Origin: an uncultured Neomegalonema sp.
Lineage (GTDB): Bacteria; Pseudomonadota; Alphaproteobacteria; Rhodobacterales; Rhodobacteraceae
Length of the DNA stretch: 7,714 nucleotides
Direction of reading: 5' to 3'
Assembly (NCBI GenBank): GCA_937958345.1
Contig: CALGNW010000102.1
Location: 1 to 7,714 of the forward strand
Shown here in pieces: positions 1 to 5,793 of this stretch. Each line of letters opens with the position of its first letter. Position 1 is the stretch's first letter. A program made the position numbers and the translations under genes. The notes under the pieces were generated by a model that was given only the letters and a program-made list of their open reading frames with translations, was not told the DNA's origin and searched no databases.

Positions 1-882
1 GGGCTTTCGGATCGGGCGATTGCGTGGATCTTCGTCGCGCCGACGATTTTTCTTTTGCTCGCGATCAATATCTTTCCGTTGATCTGGACCGTCAAACTCA
101 GTTTTACGAACTACAAAGCCAATCGGGTCGGACGTGAAGTCAAGGATATCGGATTGCGTAACTATGAGCGCATTCTGACGGATACCGACATCTGGCTGAA
201 CATGCAGGCGACGGCGCATTTTCTGTTCTGGACAATTTTTTTCCAAGTGTTGATCGGTTTCGCTCTGGCCTGGCTGATCCATCGGAACTTCAGGGGCAAT
301 GCGTTTTGGACGACAGTGATTGTCCTGCCGATGATGCTGAGTCCCGCAGTGGTCGGGAACTTTTGGAAGTTTCTCTATCAACCGCAAATCGGCGTGTTCA
401 ATTACATCCTCGGGTTTTTCACGGGGAAAGATCCGTCGAGTTTCGACATGCTCGGGTCGGTTGATCTGGCGCCCTGGTCGATTGTTATTGTCGATACGTG
501 GATGTGGACGCCCTTTGTCATGCTCATCTGTCTCGCGGGGCTGCGCTCGATCCCCGGTTACATCTACGAGGCAGCGGCCATCGACCGGGCATCGAAGCTG
601 CGCCAGTTTTTTACGATTACAATCCCGATGGTCTTGCCGTTTTTGATGTTGGCGGTGCTGTTCCGAGGCATTGAGAACTTCAAGATGTTCGACTTGGTTG
701 TGCAGCTCACAGGCGGTGGACCGGGGTCCACGACGGAACTGACGTCGATCAATCTCAAGCGCGAAGCCTTTGAAAAGTGGCGGACGGGGTATGCGTCGGC
801 CTACGCGATCATCCTGTTTGTCACGGTGTTCGGATTGGCCTCGATTTACGTCAAAGCGCTCAACAAGGTGAAGGAACGGTGA
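1..882 (+). CDS. ABC sugar transporter permease, MalF/UgpA-like (5' partial)
   Basis: Inner-membrane permease subunit of a carbohydrate ABC importer of the CUT1 type. The frame is open from base 1 (reading G-L-S-D-R-A) and 293 residues are visible. Family members are about 290-320 aa, so probably only a short N-terminus is missing; a TTG at 55 lies inside the first membrane helix and is not the start. Six hydrophobic segments fall near residues 6-28, 74-93, 102-121, 159-179, 206-222 and 266-284. The EAA loop that docks on the ATPase begins at about residue 190 (bases 568-627: EAAAIDRASK then FFTITIP). A GGGPGSTTELTS stretch before the last helix is typical of MalF/UgpA-like permeases. It should pair with the permease at 932. 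The transported substrate cannot be read from the sequence. Confidence 0.93.
   Translation, partial: GLSDRAIAWIFVAPTIFLLLAINIFPLIWTVKLSFTNYKANRVGREVKDIGLRNYERILTDTDIWLNMQATAHFLFWTIFFQVLIGFALAWLIHRNFRGNAFWTTVIVLPMMLSPAVVGNFWKFLYQPQIGVFNYILGFFTGKDPSSFDMLGSVDLAPWSIVIVDTWMWTPFVMLICLAGLRSIPGYIYEAAAIDRASKLRQFFTITIPMVLPFLMLAVLFRGIENFKMFDLVVQLTGGGPGSTTELTSINLKREAFEKWRTGYASAYAIILFVTVFGLASIYVKALNKVKER
871..876 (+). promoter_or_regulatory. Possible ribosome binding site for the 17-codon mini-ORF
   Basis: AAGGAA lies 5 bases before the ATG at 882 and 8 bases before the ATG at 885. It sits inside the last codons of the first permease. It is a reasonable Shine-Dalgarno match, but it may be only lysine and glutamate codons. 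Confidence 0.3.
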
Positions 883-935
883 TGATGGATTTCCAGCTTC
901 GCACTTCCCGCAGCCCGTTCGGAATAAAGCCATGA
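882..935 (+). other. Putative 17-codon mini-ORF bridging the two permease genes
   Basis: A reading frame MMDFQLRTSRSPFGIKP starts at ATG 882 (a second ATG is at 885) and stops with TGA at 933-935. Its start overlaps the stop of the first permease (TGATG). Its stop overlaps the start of the second permease (ATGA at 932-935). It therefore fills the only sizeable gap in the operon and could pass ribosomes from one permease gene to the next, which has a weak ribosome binding site of its own. The peptide resembles nothing I recognise and is polar, without a membrane segment. With such a short frame, chance is a real alternative; calling it translated is inference. Confidence 0.25.
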
Positions 936-1870
936 GCAGTTTTTCCATTACCGAACCGTCATCACGTTCCAAGTGGGTCGCGGGGACGCTGGTTATTCTT
1001 TATGCGATTATAACAATGCTGCCGCTGGTCTGGATCATCATGACGGGGTTTAAGTCCCCGTCCGATGCGATCAGTTATCCGCCAAAGGTGGTCTACGAGC
1101 CGACGATGGAAGGGTATGTAAATCTGTTCACGACACGGACGCGACAAACCGAAGAGTATCTGACCGCCAATCCGCCGGAGACATGGGCTGACGAGATTGT
1201 TCGTCAGTATGACATGGTCATTGTCGGACCGTCGAAATTCGGAGAGCGGTTTTTGAATTCGGTTATCATCGGGTTCGGGTCGACGTTCCTGAGCATTTTC
1301 CTCGGTACTTTAGCCGCCTACGGCTTTAGCCGGTTCCGAATACCGTTTGCGGATGATTTGCTGTTCTTCATTCTCAGTACGAGGATGATGCCGCCGATTG
1401 CCGTCGCGATTCCGATTTTCCTGATGTACCGAAACTTGGGTTTATCCGACACGCACCTTGGGATGATCCTCCTATATACGGCGGTGAATATCAGTTTGGC
1501 CGTCTGGTTGCTCAAAGGGTTCATCGATGAAATCCCGACTGAATATGAAGAGGCCGCGCTGATCGATGGCTACACGCGGTTTCAGGCATTCTACAAAGTC
1601 GTGCTGCCGCAAGCCGCGACAGGGATTGCGTCAACGGCGATCTTTTGTCTAATCTTTGCGTGGAACGAGTATGCGTTTGCGGTTCTGTTGACGTCGGCAA
1701 CCGCGCAGACGGCTCCCCCGTTCATCCCGACGATCATCGGTGTAGGCGGCCTTGATTGGCCAGCGGTTGCAGCTGGAGCGACGATCTTTCTGTTGCCGGT
1801 CATGATCTTCACCATTGTTTTGCGTAAGCATCTGCTGCGCGGCATCACATTTGGAGCGGTGCGCAAATGA
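932..1870 (+). CDS. ABC sugar transporter permease, MalG/UgpE-like
   Basis: Second inner-membrane permease of the importer, 312 aa. Hydrophobic segments lie near residues 15-38, 108-130, 143-165, 176-196, 233-255 and 277-298, the usual six-helix plan. The EAA coupling loop is at residues 206-226 (EEAALIDGYTRF then YKVVLP), as in MalG-type subunits. The first periplasmic loop (about residues 41-107) looks longer than in most relatives I know, and includes a charged stretch around RTRQTEEYL and ADEIVRQYD. The ATG at 932 is the first in-frame start; only a weak GGAA (921-924) precedes it, so translation may depend on coupling to the upstream gene. The stop overlaps the next start by four bases (ATGA). 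Family assignment is firm; substrate is unknown. Confidence 0.94.
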   Translation: MSSFSITEPSSRSKWVAGTLVILYAIITMLPLVWIIMTGFKSPSDAISYPPKVVYEPTMEGYVNLFTTRTRQTEEYLTANPPETWADEIVRQYDMVIVGPSKFGERFLNSVIIGFGSTFLSIFLGTLAAYGFSRFRIPFADDLLFFILSTRMMPPIAVAIPIFLMYRNLGLSDTHLGMILLYTAVNISLAVWLLKGFIDEIPTEYEEAALIDGYTRFQAFYKVVLPQAATGIASTAIFCLIFAWNEYAFAVLLTSATAQTAPPFIPTIIGVGGLDWPAVAAGATIFLLPVMIFTIVLRKHLLRGITFGAVRK

Positions 1871-2055
1871 GTGGATTTTTCAAAGGTCTGATCGGTTTCC
1901 GGCGCGGGGCATGGGAGATGCTGGCGACGATTATCATCAGTGTCGGTGTGTTCATGCTGATGCAGCCATTCGCTATGTGGGCTTTCACCTATTCCTTTAT
2001 TACGACGCTGGTCGGGACGGTGATGTTCATCGTCGTCAGCCACTTCCCGGAGTAA
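1867..2055 (+). CDS. Small two-helix membrane protein of the transporter operon, unknown function
   Basis: A 62-residue protein that I cannot assign to a characterised family. After a short basic N-terminus (FKGLIGFRRGAW) come two hydrophobic helices, about residues 18-38 and 41-58, ending in SHFPE. The positive-inside rule suggests that the N-terminus is cytoplasmic and the protein is a helical hairpin. The ATG overlaps the stop of the second permease (ATGA), GGAG at 1853-1856 is a usable ribosome binding site, and the ATPase gene follows after three bases, so it is very probably real and co-translated. From memory, some rhizobial glycerol-type ABC operons carry a small membrane protein near the permeases (GlpU/DUF2160), but that one is longer and I see no clear sequence match. 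A transporter accessory subunit is inferred from position only. Confidence 0.8.
   Translation: MSGFFKGLIGFRRGAWEMLATIIISVGVFMLMQPFAMWAFTYSFITTLVGTVMFIVVSHFPE
2049..2052 (+). promoter_or_regulatory. Ribosome binding site of first ATPase gene
   Basis: GGAG six bases before the ATG at 2059, inside the last codons of the small membrane protein. It supports that ATG as the start and a tight coupling of the two genes. Confidence 0.55.
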
Positions 2056-2058
2056 CCG

Positions 2059-3156
2059 ATGGCCCAGATTGTCATTAAAAATATCCGCAAGGAGTTCGGC
2101 GATTTCGTCGCGGTGAAAGAAAGCTCGTTCACGATTGAGGATGGCGAGTTCTTTATGCTGCTCGGCCCGTCGGGGTGCGGCAAGACGACGACGTTGCGGA
2201 TGATTGCGGGGTTGGAGTTGCCGACGAGTGGCGAGATTTATCTCGACGGCGAAGATATTGCGCAACGCCCGCCTTCGGAGCGAGACATTGCTTTCGTCTT
2301 TCAGATGTTTGCGCTGTATCCGCATATGAACGTGCGGAAAAACCTCAGTTACCCGTTGGTCAGCCAAGGAATGCCCCGTGCCGAGATCAAAGCAAAGATC
2401 GACGAGGTTGCCGGAATTCTGGGGATTCAGGATATTCTCAACCGTCCTGTTGGTGGACTGTCGGGCGGGGATCGCCAGCGGGTCGCTCTGGGACGGGCGA
2501 TTGTTCGGGAACCCAAGGCGTTCATGATGGACGAACCGCTGGGTGCGCTCGACGCCGAGTTCCGTGAACATATGGCTGAGGAATTGCGCGCGCTGCATGA
2601 TCGCATGGGGGCGACGACGGTTTACGTGACCCACGATCAACTCGAAGCGATGCAGATGGGCGATAAGATCGTTGTGATGAACAATGCTGTCGTGGAGCAA
2701 TTCGGAACGCCGCGTGAAATCTACGACAAGCCGGCAACGATGTTCGTGGCCAGTTTCATCGGCTCACCGTCGATGAACTTTCTTGATTTTTCAGGATCGG
2801 TAGCACCGGAGCAGGCGCGGATTTCCCTTTCCGGTCAGGATATTGCGATACCCTCTATGCGTGAAGGCGCGAGCGGTGAGTTGGCGTTCGGGGTTCGGCC
2901 CGAGCACGTTAATTTATCGGTTGATGGCGCTTTTCGCGGGCGGGTTCTCGCCGCGGAATACCTCGGTACAACACAGATCATCACGCTGGAGACTCCGAAT
3001 GGTGAATTAAAGGCGCGCATAGCTTCCGACCGCAAAGCGACGGTCGGGGAGAGCGTCGGCATCGATTTCCGCGGAGATACGGTCACGCTGTTTGAGCGCA
3101 GCAGCGGGCGGGCCTTGCGGTCCGCGTTAAACGAAGGAGTGCTTGGTCATGGCTGA
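2059..3156 (+). CDS. ABC transporter ATP-binding protein, UgpC/MalK-like (first of two)
   Basis: Cytoplasmic ATPase that powers the importer, 365 aa, the usual MalK/UgpC length. Visible motifs in order: Walker A GPSGCGKT (36-43), Q-loop Gln82, signature LSGGDRQ (134-140), Walker B FMMDEP with Asp158 and Glu159 (155-160), D-loop region GALD (162-165) and switch His192. The C-terminal part (about 240-365) fits the TOBE/OB regulatory domain, including FGVRPEHV (278-285). Two departures from the family norm are Asp instead of the common Gln after LSGG, and GALDAEFRE where SNLDAKLR is usual. All catalytic residues are present, so it should be active. It is followed by a second, different ATPase, suggesting a heterodimer rather than a MalK-type homodimer. 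Confidence 0.95.
   Translation: MAQIVIKNIRKEFGDFVAVKESSFTIEDGEFFMLLGPSGCGKTTTLRMIAGLELPTSGEIYLDGEDIAQRPPSERDIAFVFQMFALYPHMNVRKNLSYPLVSQGMPRAEIKAKIDEVAGILGIQDILNRPVGGLSGGDRQRVALGRAIVREPKAFMMDEPLGALDAEFREHMAEELRALHDRMGATTVYVTHDQLEAMQMGDKIVVMNNAVVEQFGTPREIYDKPATMFVASFIGSPSMNFLDFSGSVAPEQARISLSGQDIAIPSMREGASGELAFGVRPEHVNLSVDGAFRGRVLAAEYLGTTQIITLETPNGELKARIASDRKATVGESVGIDFRGDTVTLFERSSGRALRSALNEGVLGHG
2179..2217 (+). repeat. Walker A-region repeat, copy 1 (pairs with 3269-3307)
   Basis: The first 20 bases (2179-2198, starting GGCAAGACGACG) are identical to 3269-3288 in the second ATPase gene, and 36 of the 39 bases match overall. It covers the codons from the end of Walker A to IAGLE. Shared ancestry and protein constraint explain it; it is not a mobile repeat. 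Confidence 0.7.
3134..3139 (+). promoter_or_regulatory. Ribosome binding site that fixes the start of the second ATPase
   Basis: AAGGAG sits 9 bases before the ATG at 3149 but only 3 bases before the in-frame TTG at 3143. The spacing therefore favours the ATG, giving an 8-base overlap with the preceding gene. Confidence 0.75.
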
Positions 3157-4147
3157 GGTAAAGCTGAGCGGTGTGTCCAAGTCGTTCAAAACGACGAAGG
3201 CCGTTGTCGATATGGACCTGACAGTTCCTGATGGAGCGTTTGTCGTATTGCTTGGTCCGACGGGGGCGGGCAAGACGACGACGTTGCGTCTGATTGCGGG
3301 GCTGGAGAATTCTGACAGCGGCAGTATCGAGATCGGGGGGGAAGTCGTTGATGACCTGACCCCGGCGCAGCGCGATGTGGCTATGGTGTTTCAGCAATAC
3401 TCGCTCTATCCGCATCTAAGTGTGCGCGATAATCTGGCCTTTCCTTTGCGCTCGCCGATCCTGAAGACAACGAAAGATGAAATCGAACGCAAGGTGCGGG
3501 AAGTCGCAGAGGTTCTGCATATTCCGCACAAGCTGGATAACAAGGCGACCGAGTTGTCGGGCGGAGAAATGCAGCGCGTCAGTATCGGGCGGGCGCTTGT
3601 GCGTGATCCCTCAATCTATCTTATGGACGAGCCTCTGTCGTCTCTGGATGCCAAGCTGCGCGCTGACTTGCGGGTTGAGTTGAAACGTATTCATGCGGAG
3701 CTGGCCGCCACGTTGCTGTATGTGACGCATGACCAGATCGAAGCGATGACAATGGCCACTCATGTTGGTGTTTTAGATGAAGGGCACTTGGTTCAGTTCG
3801 GTACGCCGCGCGATATTTATGAGAATCCCAGCACGATATATGTCGCAGCGCGCCTTGGTCAGCCGCGCATCAACCTGCTGCCCGTTGGCTTACTTGAAAG
3901 TGTAGCACCTCATGGCGCAGAGACGATGGGATTGCGGCCAGAAAATATCAGTCACGGTACAGGGCGTGACGCGAGTGTTGTGCGGGTCGAACATCTGGGG
4001 GACCAGACGCGTCTGCATCTGAAGGTCGCTGACCATGATGTTATTACATTGACGGAACCTCATACCAGTTTAGCGCCGGGTGAGACGATCCAGATTGCTC
4101 CGCTAAATCCGATTTATTTCGACGTGCAAGGCGCTCGCATTTCCTGA
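3149..4147 (+). CDS. ABC transporter ATP-binding protein, UgpC/MalK-like (second of two)
   Basis: Second cytoplasmic ATPase of the importer, 332 aa from the ATG at 3149. The alternative TTG at 3143 is too close to the ribosome binding site. Motifs: Walker A GPTGAGKT (36-43), Q-loop Gln82, signature LSGGEMQR (136-143), Walker B LMDEP with Asp160 and Glu161 (158-162), canonical D-loop SSLDAKLR (164-171) and switch His194. The C-terminal domain (about 240-332) carries MGLRPENI (260-267) and is shorter than in the first ATPase, so the regulatory domain may be reduced. Its D-loop and signature are closer to the family consensus than those of its neighbour. The gene overlaps the first ATPase by 8 bases, which favours equimolar synthesis and a heterodimer; that pairing is inferred. 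Confidence 0.95.
   Translation: MAEVKLSGVSKSFKTTKAVVDMDLTVPDGAFVVLLGPTGAGKTTTLRLIAGLENSDSGSIEIGGEVVDDLTPAQRDVAMVFQQYSLYPHLSVRDNLAFPLRSPILKTTKDEIERKVREVAEVLHIPHKLDNKATELSGGEMQRVSIGRALVRDPSIYLMDEPLSSLDAKLRADLRVELKRIHAELAATLLYVTHDQIEAMTMATHVGVLDEGHLVQFGTPRDIYENPSTIYVAARLGQPRINLLPVGLLESVAPHGAETMGLRPENISHGTGRDASVVRVEHLGDQTRLHLKVADHDVITLTEPHTSLAPGETIQIAPLNPIYFDVQGARIS
3269..3307 (+). repeat. Walker A-region repeat, copy 2 (pairs with 2179-2217)
   Basis: Matches the first ATPase gene at 36 of 39 bases, with an identical 20-base core at 3269-3288. It encodes the end of Walker A through IAGLE in both proteins. It is a paralogue signature of the two ATPase genes. Confidence 0.7.
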
Positions 4148-4152
4148 AGGAG
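4147..4152 (+). promoter_or_regulatory. Ribosome binding site of the kinase gene
   Basis: AAGGAG begins on the last base of the second ATPase's stop codon and lies 8 bases before the ATG at 4161. It supports that start, and the 13-base gap leaves no room for a separate promoter. Confidence 0.75.
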
Positions 4153-4160
4153 ACCCGATC

Positions 4161-5783
4161 ATGGCGCAGTTTGTGAACGCCAAAGACGACCTGGTCAAAG
4201 AAGCCATCGACGGTTTGATTGCTTGTTCGGGCGGCAGTTTGGTGCGGCTGGACGGTTATCCTCATATTAAAGTCGTTTACCGTGCTGAGTGGGACCGGTC
4301 GAAAGTGGCATTGATTTCGGGCGGGGGGTCCGGGCACGAACCGGCTCATGCGGGGTTTGTCGGGCCGGGGATGTTGACCGCTGCGGTATGTGGCGAAGTC
4401 TTTGCCTCGCCGTCGGTTGATGCGGTGTTGGCAGGTATTCTCGCGGTGACGGGGGAGGCCGGTTGTCTACTTATTGTCAAGAACTATACCGGCGATCGGT
4501 TGAACTTTGGCCTTGCTGCCGAGCGTGCGCGGGCGTTGGGGCGTAAGGTCGAAATGGTTGTTGTGGGCGATGACATTGCTCTTCCTGATTTGCCTCAGCC
4601 GCGCGGTGTTGCAGGGGCTTTGTTTGTTCATAAGATCGCCGGGGCGTTGGCCGAGAGCGGGGGTTCGCTGGACGATGTTTCCGCCACTGCGCGCCGTGTG
4701 ATCACCAATGTCGCGTCCATCGGAACTAGCCTTGATACCTGTACGATCCCCGGATCACCGAAGGAAGACCGCATTCCCGAAGGCAAGGCTGAACTGGGCC
4801 TCGGTATCCACGGGGAACCGGGTGTCGAGCAAGTGAGCTTTACCGGAGCGCGTGAAGCGCTTGATATGGTGATGAGTAAATTGCGTCCGCATTTAGGGAA
4901 TGGCCCTTGTGTTGCTATGCTCAATAACCTCGGGTCGACAACGCCTCTGGAAATGTCGGTGCTGGCGAATATGCTGGCGGAAGACGAGAGCGTCAGTCAT
5001 GTGATCGGTCCGGCATCGATGATGACGTCGCTAGATATGCACGGGTTCTCTGTTTCAGTTTTACCAGTCAGTGAAGATGATCTTGCGGTGCTGTCGTCCC
5101 CGGTTCCGATGGCAGCGTGGCCGGGCATACAACCGATTGTGCCTGTCGGGATCAATCCATTGCCAGATGGCTTATCGCCGATTGAACCGATCCCCTCTAA
5201 CAATGCGCGAAACCGCGCGACAATTTCGGCTATCGCTGACCAACTGATCGGGTCGGAGAGTGTGCTGAACGCGCTGGACGCCAAGTCAGGCGATGGGGAT
5301 ACCGGGAGTACGCTTGCCACTGCCGCGCGGGCGTTGAAAGACAATTTAGACCGGATGCCGTTGGCGGATTTGACGCAACTGCTTCCGGCGTTGGGGAATG
5401 AGTTGGGTCAGACTATGGGCGGGTCGTCCGGTGTTATTCTCGCGATTTTCTTCAATGCAGCCGGAGATGCCTGTAGCAGAGGGTCGCCGGTGCCGGAGGC
5501 TTTGCTTCGCGGGTTGGAGCGGGTCAGCGAGGTTGGCGGAGCCTCGGTAGGGGACAGGACGATGATTGATGCGCTGTCACCGGCACTCGATTCATTGCCG
5601 GGCGGCTTGTCCGCCGCTGCGACGGCTGCGCGGGCAGGAGCCGATGCGACCGCTTCAATCCATACCGCGAAGGCGGGACGCGCGGCTTATGTCCCTGCCG
5701 AAAACCTCAAGGGGCATAATGATCCGGGTGCCGAAGCGGTTGCTTTGGTGTTCGAGGGCCTTGTTAAAGCGTTGGAAAGCTGA
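4161..5783 (+). CDS. Dihydroxyacetone kinase-family protein, fused DhaK-DhaL, ATP-dependent type
   Basis: Cytoplasmic kinase of 540 aa, close to the single-chain ATP-dependent Dak enzymes (about 550 aa). The DhaK domain (about 1-330) binds the ketose: GGGSGHEP (54-61), NYTGDRLNF (108-116), and His217 in GIHGEPG, which in the family forms a covalent hemiaminal with the substrate carbonyl. After a linker, the DhaL domain (about 351-540) binds Mg-ATP: Asp373, Asp378 and Asp380 in ALDAKSGDGDTGST, GGSSG (420-424) and GDRTMID (464-470). Nothing essential appears missing. A fused DhaL speaks against the PEP:PTS-linked DhaKLM system. Besides dihydroxyacetone, homologues act on erythruloses (LerK/DerK type) and apulose, so substrate is open. 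Position just after an ABC importer suggests it phosphorylates a ketose derived from the imported compound. Confidence 0.95.
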   Translation: MAQFVNAKDDLVKEAIDGLIACSGGSLVRLDGYPHIKVVYRAEWDRSKVALISGGGSGHEPAHAGFVGPGMLTAAVCGEVFASPSVDAVLAGILAVTGEAGCLLIVKNYTGDRLNFGLAAERARALGRKVEMVVVGDDIALPDLPQPRGVAGALFVHKIAGALAESGGSLDDVSATARRVITNVASIGTSLDTCTIPGSPKEDRIPEGKAELGLGIHGEPGVEQVSFTGAREALDMVMSKLRPHLGNGPCVAMLNNLGSTTPLEMSVLANMLAEDESVSHVIGPASMMTSLDMHGFSVSVLPVSEDDLAVLSSPVPMAAWPGIQPIVPVGINPLPDGLSPIEPIPSNNARNRATISAIADQLIGSESVLNALDAKSGDGDTGSTLATAARALKDNLDRMPLADLTQLLPALGNELGQTMGGSSGVILAIFFNAAGDACSRGSPVPEALLRGLERVSEVGGASVGDRTMIDALSPALDSLPGGLSAAATAARAGADATASIHTAKAGRAAYVPAENLKGHNDPGAEAVALVFEGLVKALES

Positions 5784-5793
5784 TCCGATTGTG

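Noticed and set aside
883..931. Promoter or terminator in the largest intergenic gap
   Set aside because: I see no -35/-10 pair, hairpin with T-run or palindrome. The gap is better explained as a coupled mini-ORF or plain spacer.
1309..1327. Small inverted repeat (AGCCG, loop, CGGCT) as a terminator or operator
   Set aside because: The stem is five bases, there is no T-run, and it lies inside the second permease gene.
1867..2055. Assigning the small membrane protein to DUF2160/GlpU
   Set aside because: It is 62 aa rather than about 90, and I could not line up the family's features as I remember them. Position alone is not enough for the name.
1815..2078. 87-codon plus-strand frame overlapping the small membrane protein
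   Set aside because: It is out of frame with the 62-aa protein and both flanking genes and is Cys- and His-rich without family features. The 62-aa frame has a better start context and membrane helices.
1591..2700. Long open frame of 369 codons on the minus strand
   Set aside because: It is antisense to the second permease, the small membrane protein and the first ATPase, all well supported. Its translation is rich in His, Arg and Gln, typical of the reverse strand of GC-rich coding DNA.
3143..3148. TTG at 3143 as start of the second ATPase
   Set aside because: It is only 3 bases from AAGGAG; the ATG at 3149 has normal spacing and gives the standard MAEVKLSGVSKSF start.
3083..3415. Minus-strand frame resembling part of the 1591-2700 minus-strand frame (QRRRLA and PRR patterns)
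   Set aside because: The resemblance arises because both are antisense to the Walker A regions of the two ATPases. It is not evidence of a minus-strand gene family.
2059..4147. Naming the ATPases GlpS and GlpT of the rhizobial glycerol importer
   Set aside because: Walker A and flanking residues follow MalK/UgpC consensus, not the divergent form I recall for GlpS. The gene order also differs.
5566..5793. Extended N-terminus of the LacI regulator from ATG 5566
   Set aside because: It would overlap the kinase's DhaL domain by more than 200 bases and give an Arg- and Pro-rich tail. The helix-turn-helix begins shortly after the ATG at 5794, as expected for the family.
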